Shown here piece by piece: positions 23,841 to 32,904 of a stretch of DNA of 64,000 bases. The stretch covers positions 186,001-250,000 of the forward strand of contig NZ_SDLR01000001.1 of assembly GCF_004522215.1 (NCBI RefSeq), written 5' to 3'. The notes under the pieces were generated by a model that was not told where the DNA came from, did no database searches, and saw nothing but the letters and a program-made list of their open reading frames with translations. How positions within the stretch are numbered: the stretch's first letter is position 1; every line of letters begins with the position of its first letter. The DNA comes from Ammoniphilus sp. YIM 78166 (GTDB lineage Bacteria; Bacillota; Bacilli; Aneurinibacillales; RAOX-1). The position numbers and the translations under genes are program-made.

Positions 23841-25583
23841 ATGATTGATACGAAAGTGAAACGCGACCAATTTACACTCGAAATTGTCAAAGATTCGTTG
23901 ATTGCGATAGGGGAAGAGATGTTCCATACGCTCGCCCGCACATCGATGAGCCCAATTATCTATGAAGTTCTTGATTTTGCCAGCGGTTTGACGGATGCGA
24001 AGGGTCAGCTGCTCACGCAAGGAAACGGGGTTACCGGATTTATTGGAATGTTGACCTTTATGGTAAAGGAAACCTTGCGGAAATTCGGCAAAGAAGGAGA
24101 CCTGAAGCCGGGAGATATTATTATCATCAACGATCCGTACGGCGGCGGAGGCTCCCACTTATCCGACGTCGGACTGGTGATGCCGATCTTCCATGATGGC
24201 AAACTGGTGGCATTTTCCGCCAATAAGGCTCACTGGACCGAGGTAGGCGGGAAAGATCCGGGGTCCTGGACGACGGATTCCACGGAGATTTTCCAGGAAG
24301 GACTTCAATTCCCGTGCGTCAAGCTCTACGATGAAGGCAAATTGAACCAGCCCTTGGTTGATATCATTGCGGCCAATGTCCGCTTCCCGGATCTGTCGCT
24401 GGGAGATATGTGGGCTCAAGTAGCCGCCCTCCGTACCGGAGAAAAGCGCGTGCGTGAGATCTGCGACAAGTACAGCCAGGCTGTCGTGCTAGATTCAATT
24501 GACCACCTGTTAAACCATGGTCAGCAATTAGCGCTGAAAGAAATCTCCAAATTACCGAAGGGTGTATTTGAAGCGCAGGATTTTATTGATGATGACGGGA
24601 TTGGAAACGGTCCGTTCAACGTACAGGTGAAAATTACCATAACGGACGATGAGTTTATCTGCGATTTCCGCGGAAGCCATCCGCAAGTTTTAGGTCCTGT
24701 CAATTGTTCTTACACGGCGTTAGTATCCGCGGTTCGGACGATTTTCTTAGCGGTGACGAATCCGTCTCAAGACGTAAACGATGGGGTATTCCGTCCATTG
24801 CAAGTCATCGCCGATGATCGTTCCATCTTCTCGGCAGAGCGTCCGGCAGCCGTATCTACCTATTGGGAGACGATGCTATACGGGGCTGACCTGGTCTGGA
24901 AGGCACTGGCTCCAGTCGTTCCTCACCGCCTGAATGCCGGGCACTTACTATCCGTTTGCGGTGTGGTTCTCTCCGGACTTCACCAGGATACCAACGAGCC
25001 ATTCTTGATCGTTGAGCCGTCCGTTGGCGGATGGGGTGCTGGCGAAGGGTTGGACGGAGCCGCAGGACAATTCTGCATCGGGGACGGAGAAACCTACAAC
25101 GTGCCGGTTGAAGTAGCTGAAACCCGCTACGGTGTATTGATCGACGAATACAGCTTCCGTGCAGACGGTGCCGGCGCTGGTGAAAACCGCGGGGGTTCCG
25201 GATGCATCCGCTCTTACCGGGCTATGACCGATGGGCAAACCATCACGGCAACTTTCGGACGTCACAAGTATCTGCCATGGGGCTTTAACGGCGGTCTTGA
25301 AGGTTCCCGCAACGAATTTGAAATTGTGAAAGCGAACGGAGAAGTGGCCGGGCCATTCGGCAAATATGCCCGTTTCCCGCTCAGTAAGGGAGATGTGGTG
25401 CGTTTGATTACCGCAACGGGCGGCGGATATGGCAACCCTTACAACCGTCCGGTGGAAAAAGTAGCTTTGGATGCGAAGAACGGCTACATTTCTGTGGAAC
25501 AAGCCAAAGAAATCTATGGGGTCATTTTGAACACAAACACATTTGAGGTGGAAGGCGTAACTCTGGAACGTCAAGCTTCATAA
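23841..25583 (+). CDS. Hydantoinase/oxoprolinase subunit B (HyuB, copy 2)
   Basis: 580 residues. FTLEIVKDSLIAIGEEMFHT and ARTSMSPIIYEVLDFASGLT start the domain; DPYGGGGSHLSDVGLVMPIF and FSANKAHWTEVGGKDPGSW hold conserved Asp/His residues. It ends with LITATGGGYGNPYNRP. It pairs with the intact HyuA immediately upstream. A second, nearly identical HyuB lies at 27117, beyond the cupin and M24 genes. Confidence 0.93.
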   Translation: MIDTKVKRDQFTLEIVKDSLIAIGEEMFHTLARTSMSPIIYEVLDFASGLTDAKGQLLTQGNGVTGFIGMLTFMVKETLRKFGKEGDLKPGDIIIINDPYGGGGSHLSDVGLVMPIFHDGKLVAFSANKAHWTEVGGKDPGSWTTDSTEIFQEGLQFPCVKLYDEGKLNQPLVDIIAANVRFPDLSLGDMWAQVAALRTGEKRVREICDKYSQAVVLDSIDHLLNHGQQLALKEISKLPKGVFEAQDFIDDDGIGNGPFNVQVKITITDDEFICDFRGSHPQVLGPVNCSYTALVSAVRTIFLAVTNPSQDVNDGVFRPLQVIADDRSIFSAERPAAVSTYWETMLYGADLVWKALAPVVPHRLNAGHLLSVCGVVLSGLHQDTNEPFLIVEPSVGGWGAGEGLDGAAGQFCIGDGETYNVPVEVAETRYGVLIDEYSFRADGAGAGENRGGSGCIRSYRAMTDGQTITATFGRHKYLPWGFNGGLEGSRNEFEIVKANGEVAGPFGKYARFPLSKGDVVRLITATGGGYGNPYNRPVEKVALDAKNGYISVEQAKEIYGVILNTNTFEVEGVTLERQAS

Positions 25584-25599
25584 AAGGGGAGGAATATCC

Positions 25600-25935
25600 A
25601 TGATCGTTATCAGCGCGGATTCGGTAAAGGCCGATGATCGCCCGGATGTGTCATTAAAGACATTGTTTTCGGAAGAACATGTAGAGGGTGGAAAAGCTAA
25701 ATTCGGGGTTGTGAGTGTTCCCCCTAAAGCAAGAATTCCATTGAGTGGAACGGGTGCTCACGATGAAGACGAGTACTCGATTGTCGTAAAGGGTTCCATC
25801 CTTGCGGGGATCACGGGTCAAGAATATCGGCTGACTGTTGGAGATGCATCCCTCATTCCTGCCGGTGAAGCTCACTGGGCGTACAATGACGGGGAAGAGG
25901 AGTGCCAAATCGTCTGGGTTCTTGTAAAACGATAA
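25600..25935 (+). CDS. Small cupin-domain protein
   Basis: 111 residues forming a single cupin barrel. ARIPLSGTGAHDEDEYSIVV and LTVGDASLIPAGEAHWAYND are the two cupin motifs, with His, Glu and a second His available as metal ligands. There is no DNA-binding domain. GGGGAGG precedes ATG 25600. In catabolic operons such stand-alone cupins can be isomerases, hydrolases or sensors; none of these can be chosen from the sequence. Confidence 0.8.
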   Translation: MIVISADSVKADDRPDVSLKTLFSEEHVEGGKAKFGVVSVPPKARIPLSGTGAHDEDEYSIVVKGSILAGITGQEYRLTVGDASLIPAGEAHWAYNDGEEECQIVWVLVKR

Positions 25936-25944
25936 GCTGTGATT

Positions 25945-25974
25945 GGGGTTGTCGCTTTCAGACAGCCCCTTTTA
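25945..25974 (+). terminator. Hairpin with T-run between the cupin and M24 genes
   Basis: GGGGTTGTC pairs with GACAGCCCC (one wobble) around a 7-base loop, followed by TTTT. It probably partly uncouples the M24-hyuB3 genes from the upstream transcript. Confidence 0.8.
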
Positions 25975-26002
25975 ACTACTCGAAGAGAGGAATGGGAACA
26001 AG

Positions 26003-27115
26003 ATGAGCATTTATGTGGAAAGAATTAATAAAGCACAAGCGATATTAGCTCAGAACGGATGGGAGGCAGCGGTTGTCACGTCTCCGGCGAATTTCTTCTA
26101 TTTTACGGGAACCTGGCTTGACTCCCATGAGCGGCTTCAAGCTGTAGTTATTTCAAGAACGGGTGCTGCATCCATCGTGGTTCACGAAATGTCGCGGGAA
26201 GAGGTTTCCCCTCTAGATGGCGTAACCATGGTCTTCTGGAAAGACGGAGAGCCTTCGGTAGAAATTCTGGCAGGGCTTTTACCTAAGCAGGGTGTCATCT
26301 CCTTCGACAACCAATGGCCCAGCGAAAAGCTGATTGATCTCATGTCTTTCAAAAAAGAACTTACTTATATCAAAGGTACACCTGTTATCGGAGCCCTCCG
26401 TTTAAAAAAGGATAGGGAGGAAATTGACCTTTTGCGCAAGTCGGGAGAAATCGCGGATCGAGTCATTGGAGAGGCAATTCGTCTTGCCAAGCCGGGAATG
26501 AAGGAATCGGAGCTGGCGAAAGAAATCAAACGACTCTTTCATGAGCAGGGAGTGGAGCAATTATCCTTTAGTCCCATCATTGGGGCGGGAGCCAATGGGG
26601 CGATTCCCCATCATCAATCCGATGATACCGTGCTTGCGGAAGGGGATATGGTAGTCGTTGATATGGGCGGCATTAAGGATCATTATTGCTCGGATATGAC
26701 CCGGACGATCGCGATTGGGGAACCGTCCGAAGAAATGGTTCAGGTATATGAGATTGTTCGCAAGGCTCAGGACGAAGCGGTGAAAGCAATCAGACCGGGC
26801 GTCTCGATGCGTTCGATTGATCAAGTGGCGAGAAGCATCATTTCCCAAGCGGGCTATGGAGAATTCTTTACCCATCGCACTGGGCATGGCTTAGGGATTG
26901 AAGTTCACGAGGAACCTTTCCTGACCTCAGACAATGAACAGCTTCTCGAGGAAGGGATGGTGGTGAGCGTCGAACCCGGCATCTATTTAAGCGGAAAGTT
27001 CGGAGTAAGAATCGAGGATATTGTCGTCGTCACAGCCCATGGTGCAGAAAGGCTGAATCATTATCCACGGGAACTGATCACGGCAGGGAAAAACGTCACG
27101 ACTGGGGGGGTATAG
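26003..27115 (+). CDS. M24-family creatinase/Xaa-Pro peptidase-like hydrolase
   Basis: 370 residues with the two-domain creatinase/prolidase layout. The N-terminal domain includes ANFFYFTGTWLDSHERL. The C-terminal pita-bread domain keeps all five metal ligands: the Asp pair in VVVDMGGIKDHYCSDMTRT, His in TGHGLGIEVHEEP, and Glu in VVSVEPGIYL and RIEDIVVV. Creatinase itself lacks the metal ligands, so this looks like a metallopeptidase-type member that splits a dipeptide or related amide, possibly the ring-opened product of HyuAB (inference). It is coupled to the third hyuB one base downstream. Confidence 0.9.
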   Translation: MSIYVERINKAQAILAQNGWEAAVVTSPANFFYFTGTWLDSHERLQAVVISRTGAASIVVHEMSREEVSPLDGVTMVFWKDGEPSVEILAGLLPKQGVISFDNQWPSEKLIDLMSFKKELTYIKGTPVIGALRLKKDREEIDLLRKSGEIADRVIGEAIRLAKPGMKESELAKEIKRLFHEQGVEQLSFSPIIGAGANGAIPHHQSDDTVLAEGDMVVVDMGGIKDHYCSDMTRTIAIGEPSEEMVQVYEIVRKAQDEAVKAIRPGVSMRSIDQVARSIISQAGYGEFFTHRTGHGLGIEVHEEPFLTSDNEQLLEEGMVVSVEPGIYLSGKFGVRIEDIVVVTAHGAERLNHYPRELITAGKNVTTGGV

Positions 27116-27116
27116 C

Positions 27117-28871
27117 ATGATTGAAGCTAAAGTAAAGCATGACCAATTTACCCTGGAGATTGTAAAGGATTCCTTGATTGCCATCGGAGAAGAGATGTTC
27201 CATACACTGGCCCGAACCTCCATGAGCCCGATTATCTATGAAGTGCTTGACTTCGCAAGCGGGTTGACGGATGGAAAAGGCCAACTTCTTACCCAGGGGA
27301 ACGGGGTTACCGGGTTTATTGGGATGCTGACCTTTATGGTCAAGGAAACACTGCAGAAGTTCGGCAAGGAAGGGGACTTAAAGCCGGGAGACATCCTGAT
27401 CATCAACGATCCTTATGGCGGCGGAGGCTCCCATTTGTCCGATGTCGGGCTTTTGATGCCCATTTTTCATGAAGGAGAACTGGTTGCTTTCTCTGCGAAC
27501 AAAGCTCACTGGACGGAAGTGGGCGGCAAGGATCCCGGTTCCTGGACGACTGACTCCACGGAAATTTTCCAAGAAGGACTGCAGTTCCCATGCGTAAAAT
27601 TATTCGATGAGGGAAAATTGAACCAGCCCCTGGTTGACATCATTGAAGCAAATGTACGTTTTCCGGATTTGTCGCTGGGGGATATGTGGGCTCAAGTGGC
27701 CGCGCTGCGCACCGGCGACAAGCGCTTCCGCGAACTGTGCGATAAGTACGGCAAGGATGTGGTGCTGGATTCGATTGAGCATCTATTATACCATGGCGAA
27801 CAATTGGCATTAAAAGAAATCAGCAAATTACCCAAGGGTACGTATGAAGCACAGGACTTCATTGATGACGACGGGTTAGGGAATGGGCCTTTCTCCGTAC
27901 AGGTAAAGGTTACCATCACAGATGATGAGTTTATCTGCGATTTCCGCGGCAGCCACCCGCAAGTGCTGGGTCCAGTGAACTGTTCCTATACCGGGTTGGT
28001 GTCCGCGGCTCGGACCATTTTCCTAGCCGTGACGAATCCGTCCCAAGACGTAAACGATGGCGTATTCCGTCCATTAAAGGTCGTAGCGGAGCCACGTTCC
28101 ATTTTCACAGCTGAACGGCCGGCAGCCGTTTCGACTTATTGGGAAACGACGCTTTACGGGGCTGACCTCATCTGGAAAGCGCTCGCGCCTGTTGTCCCCC
28201 ACCGATTGAATGCCGGACATTTCTTATCCGTTTGCGGTGTGGTTCTCGCCGGCATTCACCCAGATACGAACGAGCCTTTCCTGACCGTGGAGCCGACCGC
28301 TGGAGGGTGGGGGGCTGGCCAAGGGTTGGACGGGGTGACCGGACAATTCTGCGTTTTCGACGGGGAAACCTACAACGTTCCGGTAGAAGTGGCTGAAACG
28401 CGCTACGGTATTATGGTCGATGAGTACAGCCTTCGCACGGACGGAGCTGGCAGCGGAGAATATCGCGGGGGTTCGGGATGCATCCGCTCATATCGGGCCA
28501 TGACCGACGGCCAAACGGTAACCGCAACATTCGGACGCCATAAATTTCTCCCATGGGGCTTTCACGGCGGACAAGACGGATCCCGCAATGAATTTGAAAT
28601 TGTCAAAGCGAATGGGGAAGTTGTCGGGCCATTCGGCAAATATGCCCGTTTCCCGCTTAATAAGGGAGATAGGGTACGTTTGATAACCGGAACTGGCGGC
28701 GGATATGGCAATCCAATTGATAGATCAGTAGAAAAGGTAGCCTCAGATGCTAGAAATGGCTATATCTCTTTGGAGCAAGCTAGAGAGATCTATGGAGTCA
28801 TTTTGAATAGGGATAGCTTTGAGGTGGAAGGCGTTATGCCGGTGCGGGAATTGAGGGAAAGAAGACAATAA
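27117..28871 (+). CDS. Hydantoinase/oxoprolinase subunit B (HyuB, copy 3)
   Basis: 584 residues, roughly 90 percent identical by eye to the HyuB at 23841 along the whole length, with the same DPYGGGGSHLSDVGL and FSANKAHWTEVGGKDPG signatures. It has no HyuA of its own: the preceding gene encodes the M24 hydrolase. The sequences differ mostly conservatively, with a few changes such as LEGSRNEF versus QDGSRNEF and a divergent C-terminal tail. It may replace copy 2 in the complex to change specificity, or be a recent duplicate. Confidence 0.93.
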   Translation: MIEAKVKHDQFTLEIVKDSLIAIGEEMFHTLARTSMSPIIYEVLDFASGLTDGKGQLLTQGNGVTGFIGMLTFMVKETLQKFGKEGDLKPGDILIINDPYGGGGSHLSDVGLLMPIFHEGELVAFSANKAHWTEVGGKDPGSWTTDSTEIFQEGLQFPCVKLFDEGKLNQPLVDIIEANVRFPDLSLGDMWAQVAALRTGDKRFRELCDKYGKDVVLDSIEHLLYHGEQLALKEISKLPKGTYEAQDFIDDDGLGNGPFSVQVKVTITDDEFICDFRGSHPQVLGPVNCSYTGLVSAARTIFLAVTNPSQDVNDGVFRPLKVVAEPRSIFTAERPAAVSTYWETTLYGADLIWKALAPVVPHRLNAGHFLSVCGVVLAGIHPDTNEPFLTVEPTAGGWGAGQGLDGVTGQFCVFDGETYNVPVEVAETRYGIMVDEYSLRTDGAGSGEYRGGSGCIRSYRAMTDGQTVTATFGRHKFLPWGFHGGQDGSRNEFEIVKANGEVVGPFGKYARFPLNKGDRVRLITGTGGGYGNPIDRSVEKVASDARNGYISLEQAREIYGVILNRDSFEVEGVMPVRELRERRQ

Positions 28872-28887
28872 AATAATAGAAGTCATA

Positions 28888-28920
28888 GGGGGTGTCCGGT
28901 CTGGGCGGCCCCTTTCATTT
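28888..28920 (+). terminator. Probable terminator after the hydantoinase region
   Basis: GGGG and CCCC with an inner CCGG/GGCGG pairing form an imperfect hairpin followed by TTTCATTT. The remaining bases to 29042 show no gene. Confidence 0.4.
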
Positions 28921-29042
28921 GTGGGCATAGATATCAAGCGTGGTGAATCATTCACTACCTCCCAGGTTAAATGGTAGAGCTTGTGAAAGCAAGTTTCAAT
29001 TATTGTGTCTTAATCCGGACCCTATTCGGACAGAAAACGTGG

Positions 29043-29079
29043 AAAAAAGAGAATCGAGTCCGAATTCGGCTCTATTCTC
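29043..29079 (-). terminator. Terminator of the minus-strand dehydrogenase operon
   Basis: GAGAAT/ATTCTC and GAG/CTC surround a CCGAATTCGG centre. The A-run at 29043-29048 is TTTTTT on the minus strand. It lies 86 bases beyond the last gene of the operon. Confidence 0.85.
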
Positions 29080-29164
29080 TTCCGTAGGTCTTTAAGGTTG
29101 TGGGTGAGTTCTTCAAATAACCTTGATAAGGCTACTGTCCAACTAGCCCGATCGATTCAGCTGT

Positions 29165-30373
29165 TCAAACACCGATGCCATGCTGCTCAAACAAACCCGA
29201 CATAATTGATCGCCCTTGCTGGATATCAGGATGAAATTGGATAGCTGCTGTTTGCCGAACGGATTCGACCTTGTTGATAGAGGTATGGAGGAGGTCTTGA
29301 TCCGGGAGCATGCCGAAATCGTCTGCTATAGATAGACCGGCAACCGTTCCTTGGGCCATAGCGATTTTGGCGCTTTCGATGCCTGTGATATTGCCAGCCA
29401 CATATAATCCTTTTACGGTGGTTTGCATCCGTTCGTTATGCAGCGGAACATGGCCGCCGAGTTCTGGGAGATAGGTCAGTGTGCATCCCGCTACTGCAGC
29501 GAGTTCAACAAGCGGCTGCAGGCCGCCGGCAATACAAACAAAGTCGGCGGGGATGATGGTTTCCGTCCCGGCGATAGGCTCTCCCTTGGCTGTTACTTTG
29601 GCTATTTTGACACCTTCCACCTGGTTTTCGCCGATGATGGATAGGGCGGCTGTGTTGAGCTGAATCGGAATATCCCATAGGTGAATGCCTTGATCGGGCA
29701 GGAACCGTAGCGCCAGCTTTTGAAGAGCTTCTGATTTCATCATTTTACTGCCCATTCGGATCAAAAAGGAAGGAGCCAGATGGGCCGCATGCATCATCGA
29801 CTTCATGACTTTCTCCGGATTTCCAGCGTCCATCGTTAATAGATTGCGGGCAGGAAGCACCATGCGGTCTATAGGAATTCCCGCAAGCTGGAGTTCGCGC
29901 ATGATCGCGATGGACAATATGTTAATGCCGACAACCACGCCTCGAGATCCGACTTTTACCCGCTGTACATTAGTCATGACTTGAGCGGCACCGATGGACA
30001 TAACACCCGGTAGCGTCCAGCCATGGATCGGGATAGCCGTTTCCGCGGCACCGGTGGCGAGCAGTAAGGCGGGCGACTCAATAGGTCCATGAGAGGTCTC
30101 CATTCTCCAACCTTGATCCGTGTTCGTTGCGTCATGAACTGACACGCCACACTCCAAATCGACGCCAAGGCGTATAGCCTGCTCCTGAAGCTGTTTCCCT
30201 TCTTCGAGTCCATTCCACCATGTGCCGTTTGGCTCTTCATGAAGCTGACCGAGAAGCCGTCCCCCCGGACGGATAAACTCATCCACGATTTTTGCCTTGA
30301 GCCCATGCTGCGCGCATGCGATCCCTGCGGAGAGTCCGGCTGGACCTGCTCCTACAATGACGACATCCCACAT
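29165..30373 (-). CDS. FAD/NAD(P)-dependent oxidoreductase, HcnB/opine-oxidase alpha-like subunit
   Basis: 402 residues. VVIVGAGPAGLSAGIACAQHG at the N-terminus is the FAD motif; LLLATGAAETAIPIHGWTLPG and a C-terminal GLYVAGNITGIESAKIAMAQ are typical of the large subunit of HcnABC, opine oxidase and D-hydroxyproline dehydrogenase complexes. It partners with the 2Fe-2S protein and the BFD-like protein encoded just upstream on the same strand (minus), and probably with the DadA-like flavoprotein at 32905. The complex would oxidise a secondary amine or D-amino acid and pass electrons to the respiratory chain. It is the last gene of its operon. Confidence 0.88.
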   Translation of the reverse strand: MWDVVIVGAGPAGLSAGIACAQHGLKAKIVDEFIRPGGRLLGQLHEEPNGTWWNGLEEGKQLQEQAIRLGVDLECGVSVHDATNTDQGWRMETSHGPIESPALLLATGAAETAIPIHGWTLPGVMSIGAAQVMTNVQRVKVGSRGVVVGINILSIAIMRELQLAGIPIDRMVLPARNLLTMDAGNPEKVMKSMMHAAHLAPSFLIRMGSKMMKSEALQKLALRFLPDQGIHLWDIPIQLNTAALSIIGENQVEGVKIAKVTAKGEPIAGTETIIPADFVCIAGGLQPLVELAAVAGCTLTYLPELGGHVPLHNERMQTTVKGLYVAGNITGIESAKIAMAQGTVAGLSIADDFGMLPDQDLLHTSINKVESVRQTAAIQFHPDIQQGRSIMSGLFEQHGIGV

Positions 30374-30709
30374 TTATAGGTCCTCCTCCTTTCGGAAGGG
30401 AGTTGGCAGTCTGACACCTGATTCAACTGTCATGCCTTCTTCGACAAGTGACAGGCACGCACGTTGGCCCGCTGTGCCATTAACCGTGACTCGGCATTCA
30501 AAGCAGTGGCCGATATTGCAGTAAATTCCCCGGGGAGTTCCGTTTTCTTCTTGAACACGCAGCGTGCGTATTCCGTTGGCCAGCAAAGACGCGGCGATCG
30601 TTTCAGATTCATAGGCAGAATAAGCTTTTCCGTCAAAGAAAAATGTGATTTTTTTGCGGCTCTCCATCGATCCTAGAATAGGGTGATGTTCAATTCTTCC
30701 GTATCTCAT
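30374..30709 (-). CDS. Plant-type [2Fe-2S] ferredoxin subunit, HcnA-like
   Basis: 111 residues. ITFFFDGKAYSAYESETIAA starts the beta-grasp fold, and CNIGHCFECRVTVNG plus a later AC in GQRACLSLV supply the four Cys of a [2Fe-2S] cluster. This is the small subunit of HcnABC/opine-oxidase-type dehydrogenases. Its stop is immediately followed by the start of the large subunit, and its start overlaps the BFD-like gene by 20 bases, so the three are translationally coupled. Confidence 0.88.
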   Translation of the reverse strand: MRYGRIEHHPILGSMESRKKITFFFDGKAYSAYESETIAASLLANGIRTLRVQEENGTPRGIYCNIGHCFECRVTVNGTAGQRACLSLVEEGMTVESGVRLPTPFRKEEDL

Positions 30710-30977
30710 TGATGCCTCCCAAAAGATGAAAAGAGATAGGACGGACAGGAGGTTGGTAGCGGAGCGTCATGGTGTCCGCAGTTGCTTTTCCGTTTACTTC
30801 CTTTACAATGGCATCCACCAGGCTTCGGCACGTACGGCCACCGCAAAATCCCATTCCTGCCCGGGTTCTAAGTTTCAATTCCCTGGAAGAACATGGGTAG
30901 TTGGTTGATGTCTCTAGCAACTCACCCAAGGTGACTTCTTCACATCGACAGACTATGATTTCCTTTTGATCGATCAT
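30690..30977 (-). CDS. BFD-like [2Fe-2S]-binding protein
   Basis: 95 residues from ATG 30977, preceded by AGGAGG; a longer frame upstream lacks a ribosome site. EIIVCRCEEVTLGEL and GMGFCGGRTCRSLV provide the CxC and CxxxxC Cys pairs of the bacterioferritin-associated-ferredoxin domain. In many D-amino-acid and opine dehydrogenases this domain is fused to the large subunit; here it is a separate protein. It is the first gene of the minus-strand operon behind a sigma54 promoter. Confidence 0.88.
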   Translation of the reverse strand: MIDQKEIIVCRCEEVTLGELLETSTNYPCSSRELKLRTRAGMGFCGGRTCRSLVDAIVKEVNGKATADTMTLRYQPPVRPISFHLLGGINEIRKN

Positions 30978-31061
30978 GATTTTCCTCCTATTATATCTGC
31001 ATGATGCACGGTGAGATTTTCTGCTCACCATTGAGGGATTACTTTTTCTGTCAATTAAAAA

Positions 31062-31079
31062 TGCAAAATTCATGCCAAA
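31062..31079 (-). promoter_or_regulatory. Sigma54 (-24/-12) promoter of the dehydrogenase operon
   Basis: On the minus strand TTGGCATGAATTTTGCA reads as a near-perfect -24/-12 element, with GG and GC ten bases apart. It lies 85 bases before the BFD-like start and just beyond the 3' end of the sigma54 activator gene. Confidence 0.85.
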
Positions 31080-31098
31080 TAGGAGGAGCCTTCTAGTT

Positions 31099-32745
31099 TT
31101 ACTTTATGGGTATATTCAGCTTGTACATTTTGTTATATAACGTTCTGCGCGAGATCCCCAGTCTTTTTGCAGCCGCTTGCTTATTGCCTTTCTCCTTTTC
31201 GAGCGCTTGCAGAATGAGATTTCTTTCATGATGATCCCGGTCTTCTGACAGCATGGGTTCGTCAAGCTTGTCCTCCCGCGAAGATGTGGGAAGCACTTGG
31301 AACTTAGAATGCTGCAAAAAAGGCAAGTATTCTTCATCAATCACCCCGTCTTCATCAATCACCCCGTCTCCAGCAAAAACCACTAGCCGTTCCATTGTAT
31401 TTCGCAGCTCGCGGATATTGCCGGGCCAGTGATATTCCTGCAGACAATGCATGAGATTGGGGGATAGGCCTTGAATGGGGCGTTCGTATTGCCTGGAAAA
31501 CTCGTATAAAAAGAACAGCGAAAGCTCGATGATATCTTCTTTTCGATCGCGGAGCGGGGGAATCAGAAGACTGAAAACATTTAATCGGTAGAATAGATCC
31601 TCCCGAAACTTCCCTTCCGCAATGAGGGCCTCCAAATTCCGGTTTGTCGCGGCGACAACCCGAAAATCAGCCTCCACTTTTTTGGTTCCTCCTAAGGGAT
31701 AAAAGGACTTCTCTTGCAGAACACGGAGCAGCTTCACCTGCATATCGAGGGGCATTTCCCCAATCTCATCCAAAAAAAGAGTACCTCCGCAGGCTAGTTC
31801 AATCATCCCTTTTTTGCCTTTTTGATCGGCCCCAGAGAAAGCACCTTTGGCGTACCCGAATAATTCGCTTTCAAATAAGCTAGGTGAAATCGCTCCGCAG
31901 TTGAGTTCCACGAACGGCGCATGTTCCTCTTCTCTGACGTTGTGAACGGCCCTGGCAAACAACTCTTTTCCTACTCCGCTTTCTCCTAACAGGAGAACCG
32001 TGGTTTTGGTAGATTTCAGCATGCTGATCATATTTTTCAGTTGTTTTATCGATTTGCTGGTTCCCTTGATTGGGTGAAACGGGTCGGAAGATACGCTCAG
32101 CTTCTCCATCTGCTGCTGCAGGTGATGAACTTTTTGGGTGGCATCAAATAGCTCCTGCTTTAATCGGACTTGGTTTGTAATATCCGTTTCGGCTGCAACC
32201 GACCCGATGATCTTTCCGTTTAAGTAGATCGGTTTCGTATTGATCTGAACGACGAGGTCCTCTTGCGGCTGATGCTGTATTTGATAGACCCCATTCCCGG
32301 TTTGCAGGGTTTTGAGCATCGCCAGGTTTTCCACGGTAAAAAAATCCGTAATCGGCTTCCCCAATAGATCCTTTTCTTTAATAGAGAAGATTTTCTCTGC
32401 CCATTTTGACCATACAGCCACATGGGCGTTTTCATCTATTATCGATATGGACAAATCAACGGTATCGATCAACGTGCGAAAATACGCTTCAAGATATTGA
32501 TACGACTGGAAAATAGTCTGCATGACATCCGTTTGGTGTACGCTTCCCACCAGATGGCCATTAGAATCGGTGACAAAAAGGCGATCGTTCCCCTGAAAGA
32601 GGGGGAACGTTTCCGACACAGGGGTTTCTATGGAGATACAGATCGATGGATCTAAATGGTTTTGTTCTTTTACATCATGATCCTGGCGTATTAATTGCTC
32701 GAGAGAAGGAAGTTGATGTTTGATAACAGGTCCCTCCGAATACAA
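31099..32745 (-). CDS. Sigma54-dependent transcriptional activator (CBS-PAS-AAA-Fis)
   Basis: 548 residues. The N-terminus has a CBS-like segment (RLFVTDSNGHLVGSVHQTDV), then a PAS domain (about 87-205), an AAA+ domain with Walker A GESGVGKELFARAVH and Walker [15 protein letters not shown], and a Fis-type helix-turn-helix (KQAAAKRLGISRRTLYNKM). The sigma54-contact loop reads GAFSGA rather than GAFTGA, a tolerated variant. The start is uncertain: TTG 32745 has no clear ribosome site, while GGAGGG lies inside the reading frame. The gene lies between two divergent sigma54 promoters, which it presumably activates. Confidence 0.9.
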   Translation of the reverse strand: MYSEGPVIKHQLPSLEQLIRQDHDVKEQNHLDPSICISIETPVSETFPLFQGNDRLFVTDSNGHLVGSVHQTDVMQTIFQSYQYLEAYFRTLIDTVDLSISIIDENAHVAVWSKWAEKIFSIKEKDLLGKPITDFFTVENLAMLKTLQTGNGVYQIQHQPQEDLVVQINTKPIYLNGKIIGSVAAETDITNQVRLKQELFDATQKVHHLQQQMEKLSVSSDPFHPIKGTSKSIKQLKNMISMLKSTKTTVLLLGESGVGKELFARAVHNVREEEHAPFVELNCGAISPSLFESELFGYAKGAFSGADQKGKKGMIELACGGTLFLDEIGEMPLDMQVKLLRVLQEKSFYPLGGTKKVEADFRVVAATNRNLEALIAEGKFREDLFYRLNVFSLLIPPLRDRKEDIIELSLFFLYEFSRQYERPIQGLSPNLMHCLQEYHWPGNIRELRNTMERLVVFAGDGVIDEDGVIDEEYLPFLQHSKFQVLPTSSREDKLDEPMLSEDRDHHERNLILQALEKEKGNKQAAAKRLGISRRTLYNKMYKLNIPIK

Positions 32746-32844
32746 GTGTGTAAAAATATAGACTCTTCACACTTATTATACATTTTGTGGGTTTACATGT
32801 GAAATAAAATGCACACTATTTCTTCCCTATCTAATTATTTTCGT

Positions 32845-32860
32845 TTGGCATGCTCCTTGC
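32845..32860 (+). promoter_or_regulatory. Sigma54 (-24/-12) promoter of the DadA-like operon
   Basis: TTGGCATGCTCCTTGC has GG and GC ten bases apart and lies 45 bases before ATG 32905. Confidence 0.85.
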
Positions 32861-32904
32861 TTGATAGATGAATCAAAAAATCATAGACTCAGGGAGAAAC
32901 GAAC

